From Desulfovibrio sp. (GTDB taxonomy: Bacteria > Desulfobacterota > Desulfovibrionia > Desulfovibrionales > Desulfovibrionaceae): DNA of 5,978 bases. A program made the position numbers and the translations under genes. Shown here piece after piece: positions 1-5,570 of the stretch. The stretch is taken from assembly GCA_020217165.1 (NCBI GenBank), contig JAIWOE010000217.1, forward strand, positions 1 through 5,978. The letters are read 5' to 3'. A model generated the notes under the pieces. The model was not told the DNA's origin. It saw nothing but the letters and a program-made list of their open reading frames with translations, and made no database searches. Every line of letters begins with the position of its first letter. The first letter of the stretch is position 1.

Positions 1-1158
1 GTGGACGCCACCAAGTTCACTGAGGTGGGGTACGTGGGCCGCGATGTGGAAAGCATGGTCCGGGACCTCATGGAGTTCGGCGTGGCCATGGTTCGCAAGG
101 AGGAACAGGAGCGGGTGCAGGGCAAGGCGGCGGCCGCGGCCGAGGAGCGCCTGCTGGATTTGCTGCTGCCCCCTGGCAGCCGCGGCATGGACAGTCCTTC
201 GCCCGCCTCCATCAATGACGTGCCCGCCTTTGCCGCGCCCCCGGCCCAGTCGGGAGACATGTCCTCCACCAGGGAAAAACTGCGCGACCTGCTGCACAAG
301 GGCCTGCTGGACGATCGCGACGTGGAAATGGAAATCAGCGTCTCCGGCGGGGGCATGGAAATCATGTCCATCCCCGGCATGCAGAACATGCCCGGCGCCG
401 AGGACATGCAAAGCCAGTTCAAGGACATCTTTTCCAAGGTCTTCCCGCCCAAACGCAAACGCAAGAAGATGAAAGTGAAGGAGGCCTGGGAACTGCTGCT
501 CCAGGAAGAGGCCGACCGCCTCATCGACATGGACAAGGTGACGGATATTGCCAAGGAGCGCGTGGAGGAAAGCGGCATCCTGTTCATCGATGAGATCGAC
601 AAGATTGCCTCGTCCAGCCACAGCAAGGGCGGGCCGGATGTGTCCCGCGAGGGCGTGCAGCGAGATCTCTTGCCCATCGTGGAAGGCACGGTGGTGCACA
701 CCAAGTACGGCCACGTGCGCACGGACCACATCCTGTTCATCGCCGCCGGGGCCTTCCACTCCGCCAAGCCGTCGGACCTGGCCCCGGAACTCCAGGGGCG
801 CTTCCCCCTGCGGGTGGAGCTCAGCCCCCTGGGCCAGCACGAATTCTACCGCATCCTCACGGAGCCGGAAAACGCCCTCACCAAGCAGTACACGGCCTTG
901 CTGGAAACGGAACGGGTGCGTATTTCCTTCACCGAAGATGCCTTGCAGGAACTGGCCGCCTGCGCCCAGCGCGCCAACGAAGAGACGGAGAACATCGGCG
1001 CGCGCCGGCTGTACACCATTCTGGAGCACCTGCTGGCGGATCTCTCCTTCGAAGCGCCTGAACGCGCCGGCGAAGTGATTGTCATCGACCGCGACACCGT
1101 GCGCGGCAAACTGACGGACGTCTTGGAAGACCGTGACCTCGCACGCTACATCCTCTGA
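1..1158 (+). CDS. hslU: ATP-dependent protease ATPase subunit HslU (ClpY), 5' end outside the window
   Basis: HslU is the AAA+ unfoldase that feeds substrates into the HslV peptidase in the cytoplasm. The window opens inside the gene: by recalled alignment with E. coli HslU, the first residue equals about residue 81, so some 80 residues including Walker A are missing and the GTG at base 1 is not a real start. Visible are the pore loop GYVG (residues 10-13 of this fragment), the inserted I domain (about 30-165, with a basic stretch PKRKRKK), Walker B LFIDE (194-198), the block [15 protein letters not shown], sensor-1 region ILFIAAGAF, the arginine-finger segment [12 protein letters not shown], the sensor-2 segment NIGARRL, and the C-terminal tail DLARYIL that in the family docks into HslV. 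The frame is intact to TGA at 1156. argB follows after 34 bases with no terminator between, suggesting co-transcription. hslV would be expected upstream, outside the window. Confidence 0.97.
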   Translation: MDATKFTEVGYVGRDVESMVRDLMEFGVAMVRKEEQERVQGKAAAAAEERLLDLLLPPGSRGMDSPSPASINDVPAFAAPPAQSGDMSSTREKLRDLLHKGLLDDRDVEMEISVSGGGMEIMSIPGMQNMPGAEDMQSQFKDIFSKVFPPKRKRKKMKVKEAWELLLQEEADRLIDMDKVTDIAKERVEESGILFIDEIDKIASSSHSKGGPDVSREGVQRDLLPIVEGTVVHTKYGHVRTDHILFIAAGAFHSAKPSDLAPELQGRFPLRVELSPLGQHEFYRILTEPENALTKQYTALLETERVRISFTEDALQELAACAQRANEETENIGARRLYTILEHLLADLSFEAPERAGEVIVIDRDTVRGKLTDVLEDRDLARYIL

Positions 1159-1180
1159 TCCATTCCCCGATTCCATTGTA

Positions 1181-1195
1181 AAGGACGATCCCATG
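1181..1195 (+). promoter_or_regulatory. Ribosome binding site and start that fix the argB N-terminus
   Basis: AAGGA at 1181-1185 sits 7 bases before ATG at 1193. The alternative in-frame GTG at 1133 has no comparable Shine-Dalgarno sequence and overlaps hslU. This decides the 294-residue form of ArgB. Confidence 0.75.
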
Positions 1196-2077
1196 GAGAA
1201 AGGCGCTCGCATTGCGCGCATGCTGATGGAGTCTTTGCCCTACATCCGGCAGTTCCACGGGCAAACATTGGTCATTAAATACGGCGGCCATGCCATGAAG
1301 GATGAGGTGCTCAAAAGCGCCTTTGCCCGCAGCATGGTGATGCTGAAGTACATCGGCATCAACCCCGTGGTGGTACACGGCGGCGGCCCGCAGATTGGCC
1401 AGTTGCTGCAGAAACTCTGCATCCCCACCACCTTTCGCGAGGGCCTGCGCGTGACGGACCGCGCCACCATGGACGTGGTGGAAATGGTGCTGGGCGGCAA
1501 GGTGAACAAGGAAATCGTCAGTCTGCTGAACCTGCATGGCGGCAAGGCCGTGGGGCTTTCCGGCATGGACGGTTGGCTGCTCAAGGTCCGCCGCATGGAG
1601 CTGGCCGTGGATCGCGAAAACGCCCCGCCGGAAATCATCGACCTGGGCCACGTGGGCGAGCCCGTGGCCGTGGAAACCGGCCTCATCCGCTCCGTGGAGC
1701 GCGACGGCTTCATTCCCGTCATCGCCCCCCTGGGGGTGGATGAGGAAGGCAAAAGCTACAACGTGAACGCAGATTCCGCCGCCGGCGCCATCGCCTCGGC
1801 CATGAAGGCCAAACGGCTGATTCTGCTGACGGATGTCCCCGGGATCCTGGACAAGAACGACCACCTCATCTCCAGCCTCACCCTCTCCCAGGCCGCCCTG
1901 GCCATTGCCGACGGCACCGTCTCCGGCGGCATGATCCCCAAGGTCAAATGCTGCATGGAAGCCCTGGATGCCGGGGTGGAAAAAGCCCACATTATCGACG
2001 GCCGGCTGGAAAACGCCGTGTTGCTGGAACTCTTTACCGCCGGCGGCATCGGCACGGAAATTGTCCGTACCCGCTGA
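1193..2077 (+). CDS. argB: Acetylglutamate kinase (N-acetyl-L-glutamate 5-phosphotransferase)
   Basis: Catalyses the second step of arginine synthesis, ATP-dependent phosphorylation of N-acetylglutamate, in the cytoplasm. The 294-residue product shows the whole amino acid kinase fold signature: VIKYGGHAM with K29, [11 protein letters not shown] (59-69), LRVTD with R86, [12 protein letters not shown] (190-201), the nucleotide segment [17 protein letters not shown] with catalytic-type K250, and the family C-terminus GGIGTEIV. An N-terminal segment ending in [10 protein letters not shown] precedes the kinase core. In this family such an extra helix marks hexameric, arginine-inhibited enzymes, so feedback inhibition is inferred. 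ATG at 1193 is chosen because AAGGA (1181-1185) lies 7 bases upstream and the protein then starts like its relatives. The in-frame GTG at 1133 lies inside hslU and would add 20 unconserved residues. It is probably in one operon with hslU. Confidence 0.96.
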   Translation: MEKGARIARMLMESLPYIRQFHGQTLVIKYGGHAMKDEVLKSAFARSMVMLKYIGINPVVVHGGGPQIGQLLQKLCIPTTFREGLRVTDRATMDVVEMVLGGKVNKEIVSLLNLHGGKAVGLSGMDGWLLKVRRMELAVDRENAPPEIIDLGHVGEPVAVETGLIRSVERDGFIPVIAPLGVDEEGKSYNVNADSAAGAIASAMKAKRLILLTDVPGILDKNDHLISSLTLSQAALAIADGTVSGGMIPKVKCCMEALDAGVEKAHIIDGRLENAVLLELFTAGGIGTEIVRTR

Positions 2078-2099
2078 GCAGTGTTGTTGCGACATCCTC

Positions 2100-2155
2100 G
2101 GGGGGCCCTTTCCTTGGAAAGTGTCCCCCACCCTCCTCCCCTTCCCTGTCCCACG
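2100..2155 (+). terminator. Probable transcription terminator of the hslU-argB unit
   Basis: Starting 23 bases after the argB stop, GGGGG (2101-2105) pairs with CCCCC (2125-2129), and CTTTC (2108-2112) with GAAAG (2117-2121), around a CTTG loop, leaving a small internal loop. No T tract follows; instead there is a pyrimidine-rich run to about 2155 that is C-rich and almost free of G. The hairpin could act with Rho, since C-rich G-poor RNA is what Rho prefers. The hairpin is seen directly; the termination mechanism is inferred. Confidence 0.45.
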
Positions 2156-2240
2156 TTGCCGCGCGGCACGACCGCACACACGGCACGCACCGAAACCATC
2201 GTCCTCCCGGGTCGGAGAGCGCCCATCTGCCGTCTCCTGG

Positions 2241-2495
2241 CTACAAGCCAGATGACGACTTGCGGGCGGCGGCCTGATTCGCCTGGCGTGCCCGGTCAGT
2301 CACGCCCTGCCCCGTCTCACCCGGTCCAGGGGCATCCGATCCAGACTCGGCCATGGTCACTTGGGCCCCGCAATGCGAGCAGACCGGGATCCCCACGCCG
2401 ACGCCGAAAGGCGGCAGCAGATAGGTCAGCTCATCGTCCTTCCCTTGCCAGGAACACTGGATGCATGAAAAGTGGTAGCCGTGCGAATATGTCAT
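2241..2495 (-). CDS. Small zinc-ribbon-like protein of unknown function
   Basis: An 84-residue protein whose first half carries two CxxC knuckles, CIQC (11-14) and CSHC (39-42). They are separated by 24 residues containing a Gly/Pro/hydrophobic stretch (LLPPFGVGVGIP). This is the layout of a rubredoxin-like or zinc-ribbon fold binding one metal. The second half (50-84) is polar, rich in Gly, Ala, Gln and Ser, and looks disordered. There is no signal peptide or membrane segment, so it is probably cytoplasmic. The ATG at 2495 has GGGGGA a few bases upstream, an imperfect but usable ribosome binding site. It stands alone on the - strand between argB and a secreted-protein gene, so the context gives no role. 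The paired knuckles argue for a real gene; the weak start and short length keep confidence moderate. A nucleic-acid-binding or regulatory role is possible but unproven. Confidence 0.6.
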   Translation of the reverse strand: MTYSHGYHFSCIQCSWQGKDDELTYLLPPFGVGVGIPVCSHCGAQVTMAESGSDAPGPGETGQGVTDRARQANQAAARKSSSGL

Positions 2496-2535
2496 TGTCC
2501 CCCAATACCCTTGCGTGCCCGTGGGTGGTTATCAT

Positions 2536-2564
2536 GAGGTAAAAGGGGTTGCCGATGATGTCAA
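2536..2564 (-). promoter_or_regulatory. Possible sigma-70 promoter for the zinc-ribbon gene
   Basis: On the - strand a perfect TTGACA (2564-2559) is followed after 17 bases by TACCTC (2541-2536), a poor -10 box. Spacing and position about 40 bases before the 2495 start fit a promoter, but the weak -10 makes this tentative. Confidence 0.25.
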
Positions 2565-2704
2565 CACGAACCCGCCGGGCGTCTTGTGCTGGACGCCGCT
2601 TCATGCCATGACCAGAAGCACCATGCGTCCGGCCCCTCGCTTCGCCGTGGCCACACGTGGCTGTCAGACGCATCCACCTTCACCTGCAGACACCGAGGAC
2701 CAAG

Positions 2705-3283
2705 ATGACCGTTCGACTGCTTGCCGCCCTTGCCCTGGTATTAGCTTGCATGACCATGCCCGCCCACGCCGCCCATAAGGCGTTGCCCCTGGAGCAGGGA
2801 TTCCAGGACATTCCCTGGGGGGCGGATATTGCCGGCTTCCCGAACCTGGAGCGCATCGGCGTAAAGAACATGGCGGAGTTTTACAGCGACCCATCCAGGT
2901 CCTATGTGGTGGGTGGCGTGGCGGTGACGCGGGTGGTGTATGGCGTCACCAAGGGCAAGGTGTTTGCCGTGTATGTGGACCTCCCATCCCAGGAGGCCTT
3001 CGACAGCCTCAGGACCTCCCTGGAAAAGCAACTAGGCGTGGACAAATCCCGCCTTGACGGCGCCACCACCGTGTGGAGCTGGCGCAAGGGCCCGGTGCGC
3101 GTGAAGCTCAAGCAGGAGCAGACAGGGGCTCGCAAGCTGGCCTTGTATTACGAACCCTTGGCCAAGGATGTGGAACTCTCCATCTTTGAGAAGGACGGCG
3201 ACGAGACCCACCGTGGCCCCACCACCTGGTTTTCCGTGAAGGACGATTCCCTGCCCACGGCCATCCCCCTGTTGCGGTTTTGA
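2705..3283 (+). CDS. Exported periplasmic protein of unknown function
   Basis: A 192-residue protein with a clear Sec signal peptide: MTVR, a hydrophobic core LLAALALVLA, then a Sec-type cleavage site AHA|A after residue 22. Cys15 lies inside the core, but the residues before it (VLA) are not a good lipobox, so a lipoprotein is less likely. The mature part has no cysteine or membrane segment. It opens with GFQDIPWGADIAGFPNL (32-48), followed by a stretch suggesting a mixed alpha/beta domain (YGVTKGKVFAVYVDL, then a helix with EAFDSLRTSLEKQLG, then VWSWRKGPVRVKL). I recall similar F-x-x-I-x-WG openings in uncharacterised secreted proteins, but cannot name a family. ATG at 2705 is preferred over the ATG at 2657 because GAGGA (2695-2699) is 5 bases upstream and the signal peptide then begins at residue 1. 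It ends 155 bases before the SH3b-like gene on the same strand. Confidence 0.85.
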   Translation: MTVRLLAALALVLACMTMPAHAAHKALPLEQGFQDIPWGADIAGFPNLERIGVKNMAEFYSDPSRSYVVGGVAVTRVVYGVTKGKVFAVYVDLPSQEAFDSLRTSLEKQLGVDKSRLDGATTVWSWRKGPVRVKLKQEQTGARKLALYYEPLAKDVELSIFEKDGDETHRGPTTWFSVKDDSLPTAIPLLRF

Positions 3284-3300
3284 ATAGTTACCCAAAATGC

Positions 3301-3318
3301 ATTGATATCTCCATCAAT
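3301..3318. repeat. Short AT-rich inverted repeat after the exported-protein gene
   Basis: ATTGAT (3301-3306) and ATCAAT (3313-3318) are perfect inverted arms around six bases, 18 bases after the stop at 3283. It is AT-rich in a GC-rich setting and has no T tract. It could be a weak operator or chance; no function can be assigned. Confidence 0.3.
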
Positions 3319-3363
3319 CCATTTCAGAAAGCACCGGACATGCGCAGGAACGGCGGCAAGGCA

Positions 3364-3393
3364 TTGCCTGGAAACCCCTGCTCCTGCTATGTT
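3364..3393 (+). promoter_or_regulatory. Probable extended -10 promoter for the SH3b-like gene
   Basis: TTGCCT (3364-3369) and TATGTT (3388-3393) are separated by 18 bases, and TG at 3385-3386 placed one base before the -10 makes an extended -10 element. Transcription would start near 3400, giving a leader of about 40 bases before the ATG at 3439. This suggests the gene can be transcribed independently of the upstream exported-protein gene. Confidence 0.45.
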
Positions 3394-3438
3394 GTGGCGC
3401 ACGTCATCCAATCACGCCGTTTTGAGGAGAGTGCGATC

Positions 3439-3804
3439 ATGCGAAATGCCCTGTTGATGCTGGTTCTGGCGGTGGCCGCCCTGGTGCTTACCCCGGCAGC
3501 CACTGCCATGGCCCAGTGCCCGCCCGGCCATGTCTGGAGGCAGGGGCGCTGCCTGCCCGTGCCACCACCTCCTCCTCCGCCGCCGCCCCCCCCGCCGCCG
3601 CCAATGCTGCCGCAGGGCATGAAAACCGTGGTGGCCAGGTCCCTGAACATCCGCACGTGCCCGGCGCCGGCTTGCCCGGTGGCAGCCGTGGTGCGCCGCG
3701 GGCAGCAGTTGCGGGTGGAGGGTTTTGAGAACGGCTTTTTCTTTGTCCGCGTGCCCGGCACCCGCATCACCGGCTGGGCTTCGGCGCGCTTCCTGGCGCC
3801 GTAG
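3439..3804 (+). CDS. Exported SH3b-like protein with polyproline linker
   Basis: A 121-residue protein. Residues 1-25 form a Sec signal peptide (MRN, long Ala/Leu/Val core, cleavage AMA|Q). The mature part begins with a cysteine-bounded motif CPPGHVWRQGRC (27-38), then 14 consecutive prolines (42-55), then about 60 residues resembling a bacterial SH3 (SH3b, SH3_3-type) domain: VVARSLNIRTCPAPACPVAAVVRRGQQL (62-91, quoted here only as landmark residues LNIR, C74, C79), then FFFVRVPG and the closing GWASARFL (112-119). SH3b domains often bind cell-wall peptides, so a periplasmic or envelope role is inferred. C27/C38 and C74/C79 could form disulfides. ATG at 3439 has GAGGAGA (3424-3430) 8 bases upstream; in-frame upstream codons back to 3280 do not look coding. 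It has its own candidate promoter and converges on the FHA gene. Confidence 0.85.
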   Translation: MRNALLMLVLAVAALVLTPAATAMAQCPPGHVWRQGRCLPVPPPPPPPPPPPPPPMLPQGMKTVVARSLNIRTCPAPACPVAAVVRRGQQLRVEGFENGFFFVRVPGTRITGWASARFLAP

Positions 3805-3866
3805 GCGGCATGCCGCACACACCACACAGCCCCGCTTCGGTAGTCATCACCGGGGCGGGGCTGTGT
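3805..3866. terminator. Hairpins between convergent genes, probable bidirectional terminator
   Basis: Directly after the stop at 3804 is the perfect 12-base palindrome GCGGCATGCCGC (3805-3816). Then ACACAGCCCCGC (3824-3835) pairs perfectly with 3855-3866, and the stem continues for six more pairs (two G-T) to leave a loop at 3842-3848, giving an 18-pair hairpin. Neither side has a T tract, so intrinsic termination in the E. coli style is not shown. The position between convergent genes supports a shared terminator. Confidence 0.55.
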
Positions 3867-3896
3867 ACATGGGGACCCTCAGCCTGCGAACGCCTG

Positions 3897-4277
3897 CTAT
3901 TCCAGGGCGTACTCCACGCGCAGGGCCTCGGGCTGGTCCAGGTGCAGTCCCAGGGAAAACACCCCCGTCCCCTCCAGAAAGACCTTGGCGCCTTGAATGT
4001 GCATCATATCCTGGCCGGCGGGCTGGATGTACGTGCCGTTGGCGCTGGTATCCGTGAACACAAACCGATCGCGCACACATTCGATGGTGGCATGCCGGCG
4101 GGAGACAAATTTTTGCGGCGCCACCAGGTCATTCCCCTTTTCGCGGCCCATGGTCAGACAGCACGCGGCCTGCTGGCCAAGGACGAACTGCTGCTCGCCA
4201 AAGCGAAGCACCAGACGAATGGGGGTCTCTATGGAAGGAGAGGGGGACGCAGTGGTGTGGCGGGAGTGATCAACCAT
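3897..4277 (-). CDS. FHA-domain protein (phosphothreonine-binding)
   Basis: A 126-residue protein that is almost entirely one forkhead-associated domain. FHA domains bind phosphothreonine peptides in signalling complexes. The key conserved residues are present: G44-R45 (MGRE), S59 and H62 in SRRHA, and N80-G81-T82 in SANGTYI. So phosphopeptide binding should be intact. Residues 1-18 are Ser/Thr/Pro-rich (MVDHSRHTTASPSPS) and could be a flexible or phosphorylated tail, as in FHA proteins that fold onto their own phosphorylated N-terminus; this is inference. It has no signal peptide or membrane segment. ATG at 4277 has AAGGGA 6 bases upstream. It lies 65 bases downstream of the PilZ-like gene on the same strand, probably in one transcript. 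The partner kinase is not in the window. Confidence 0.92.
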   Translation of the reverse strand: MVDHSRHTTASPSPSIETPIRLVLRFGEQQFVLGQQAACCLTMGREKGNDLVAPQKFVSRRHATIECVRDRFVFTDTSANGTYIQPAGQDMMHIQGAKVFLEGTGVFSLGLHLDQPEALRVEYALE

Positions 4278-4342
4278 CGTGGTTCCCTTGGCGGTTGCAA
4301 GTCTGGCGGCAGGCAGGTGCGGTCAGGCGGAGCATTCCTGGC

Positions 4343-4831
4343 TTAGTCCACGGTATCATCTTGTTCCTGCAGCAGGATTTTGTCGCTGCCTGCGGTTTTG
4401 GTCAAGGCGGCATGGTAAATGGGCTCAATTTCTGCCTCAGGCACGTTTTCAAACAGGCAGCCGATGGTCTCGTCATCAATGCGAACCACCTTGGCCGCCA
4501 GGCCCTTGAGCAGAAATTTGTAGCCTTCGATGAGGTCAAAGAGAATGATCCGCCCCAGCTCGAATCGCCAGCCCAGGTGGTATACGCCAATGCTCTTTGG
4601 CGTGATGTCCTTCACCGGGAATTCACGCAGGCTGTCTTCATGCAGGATGCGGATGGACACTGTGGCCGCCCGACAATTGCAGCGTCGGTCGTGGCCGGGC
4701 AGCTTCTGCGCGGCTGGGTCCAGCACTTCCTCCATGGCTTGCAGTCCTCGCCTGACGCTAAACACCTCGCCGCAGGTGGGGCACTTGACGCTTCTGCTCA
4801 GCAATTCATCGACAACGGCATGATGTTGCAT
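4343..4831 (-). CDS. PilZ-like domain protein with N-terminal cysteine (zinc-type) head
   Basis: A 162-residue cytoplasmic protein. Residues 17-21 read CPTCG, a zinc knuckle; a second pair, C51 and C53, lies in RRCNCR (49-54). This also matches the RxxxR start of a PilZ domain, which binds the second messenger c-di-GMP. Further PilZ-like features follow: VKDITPKSIG (73-82, a variant of the [DN]xSxxG motif with Thr for Ser and extra residues), FELGRIILFDL, and the closing strands AKVVRIDDETIGCLF (113-127). An acidic tail EQDDTVD ends it. The ATG at 4831 is chosen because GAGGAG (4843-4838) is exactly 6 bases upstream; the ATG at 4837 abuts that site, and the ATG at 4873 has none and would add 14 residues. 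It precedes the FHA gene. The PilZ assignment was made by eye from motifs, and the variant second motif leaves ligand binding uncertain. Confidence 0.82.
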   Translation of the reverse strand: MQHHAVVDELLSRSVKCPTCGEVFSVRRGLQAMEEVLDPAAQKLPGHDRRCNCRAATVSIRILHEDSLREFPVKDITPKSIGVYHLGWRFELGRIILFDLIEGYKFLLKGLAAKVVRIDDETIGCLFENVPEAEIEPIYHAALTKTAGSDKILLQEQDDTVD

Positions 4832-4860
4832 GGGCATCTCCTCGCATGCGCATCTCCTCG
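4829..4860 (-). repeat. Tandem 16-bp duplication of ribosome binding site and start codon
   Basis: Read on the - strand, CGAGGAGATGCGCATG (4860-4845) is followed directly by CGAGGAGATGCCCATG (4844-4829), identical at 15 of 16 positions. Each copy has GAGGAG 6 bases before an ATG. The second copy starts the PilZ-like gene at 4831. The first starts a 13-codon frame at 4847 that ends at 4806, overlapping the true start in another frame. This is seen directly; any effect on translation is inference. Confidence 0.85.
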
Positions 4861-4906
4861 CGTGGCTCGCCAACGGCTACAGAGGCGCAGGGCATCCTCC
4901 CGAGTC

Positions 4907-4933
4907 ATGATATCGCACTCTGGCCCAAAGCAA
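4907..4933 (-). promoter_or_regulatory. Possible promoter of the PilZ-like/FHA unit
   Basis: On the - strand TATCAT (4912-4907) matches the sigma-70 -10 box at five of six positions; TTGCTT (4933-4928) lies upstream at a short 15-base spacing. The start would be near 4900, about 70 bases before the gene. The inverted repeat TCTGGCC/GGCCAGA (4919-4925 and 4938-4944) brackets the -35 and could be an operator. All of this is tentative. Confidence 0.3.
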
Positions 4934-5035
4934 AAGAGGCCAGACACAAAATCAGGGTACGGCTCTTGCTCTTCTGCTGTGCAGGAACCACCGGCCGGCA
5001 ATTCGTGCCGCCCTTTTTCACGCTGAGGCATGCGC

Positions 5036-5494
5036 ATGAAAAAACGATCGTATTCAAGAATGATACTGCGATATGGCCTGGAAGCCCTGTGCTGGCCCCT
5101 GGCCTGTGTGGCCTGCATGCAGGGCTTTGTGTCCCTGGGGATGCTGGACGGACAGGGATGGAAGGAAACTGTTGCCCTGTGGAACCTCAGCGCCAGACAC
5201 CTGGAAGCCCAGGCAGCCTCACATTTTGACCAGATGCTGCGGGACAAGGTGGATCCCGTGCTGATGGCGGCGGCCCAGCAGGCCGAGGCGCGGCTGAACA
5301 CGTCCCTGGCAGGCTCTAAGGCCAGTGCGCCTGGTATCACCCAGGCCCGGCCCGCGCCAGCGCCAGCCCTGCCACGGCGGGAAGAGGCGGCGCCCCCCCT
5401 GCCTTCGCCCGTCATGACTGGCTCGCCAGGCACACCCGTGGCGCAACAACGCCACAGGGCTTCGCCCGTGGGCTGGGAGCTGCGGGCGTTCTGA
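5036..5494 (+). CDS. Small membrane-anchored protein of unknown function with Pro/Ala-rich tail
   Basis: A 152-residue protein. A basic N-terminus (MKKRSYSR) is followed by one hydrophobic segment (about residues 15-37, with Cys19, Cys24, Cys27) that can act as a signal anchor. Residues 43-91 look helical and amphipathic, containing many Ala, Gln, Leu and charged residues. From about 95 to 145 the chain is rich in Pro, Ala and Ser (for example ARPAPAPALPRREEAAPPLP) and is probably disordered. No known family is recognised. ATG at 5036 has GAGG (5025-5028) 7 bases upstream, while the ATG at 5030 would leave only one base. It is divergent from the PilZ-like gene and converges on ilvC. The opposite strand is also open through this region, but that frame is Arg/Gly/Pro-rich and runs across the end of ilvC, as expected of a shadow. 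Confidence 0.65.
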   Translation: MKKRSYSRMILRYGLEALCWPLACVACMQGFVSLGMLDGQGWKETVALWNLSARHLEAQAASHFDQMLRDKVDPVLMAAAQQAEARLNTSLAGSKASAPGITQARPAPAPALPRREEAAPPLPSPVMTGSPGTPVAQQRHRASPVGWELRAF

Positions 5495-5501
5495 ACAGTC
5501 T

Positions 5502-5549
5502 TTTCGCAATCGAAACGGGCCGGCAGCTCCCGCAGGATGTGCCGGCCCG
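5502..5549. terminator. Inverted repeats between convergent genes, probable ilvC terminator
   Basis: CGGGCCGGCA (5516-5525) and TGCCGGCCCG (5540-5549) are perfect 10-base inverted arms around 14 bases. On the ilvC strand the hairpin is followed by a short TTTCG, which itself forms a second small stem (5502-5506 with 5511-5515, loop CAAT). The T tract is poor. Lying 21 bases after the ilvC stop and 21 bases after the stop of the converging gene, it could serve both. Confidence 0.55.
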
Positions 5550-5570
5550 ATGCCATACTGTGCCCGGCGG

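Noticed and set aside
1082..2179. Long - strand open frame opposite argB and the end of hslU
   Set aside because: Antisense to well-conserved genes; His/Gly/Ala-rich composition typical of a shadow frame in GC-rich DNA, with no recognisable motif.
2237..2251. CTGGCT/AGCCAG hairpin over the stop of the zinc-ribbon gene
   Set aside because: Six pairs with a three-base loop and no T tract; it overlaps the stop codon, so it is not convincing as a terminator.
2650..2661. GCCAC/GTGGC inverted repeat upstream of the exported-protein gene
   Set aside because: Five-base arms with a two-base centre are common by chance in GC-rich DNA, and no promoter elements are seen beside it.
2431..2778. Short open frames on both strands (2431-2673 and 2515-2778)
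   Set aside because: They have no ribosome binding site or motif and overlap better-supported features.
3810..4346. 178-codon + strand open frame opposite the FHA gene
   Set aside because: Antisense to a complete FHA domain; its start lies within the palindrome-hairpin region and the composition is shadow-like.
4295..5026. 243-codon + strand open frame opposite the PilZ-like gene
   Set aside because: Antisense to a gene with clear motifs and a strong ribosome binding site; no domain is visible in it.
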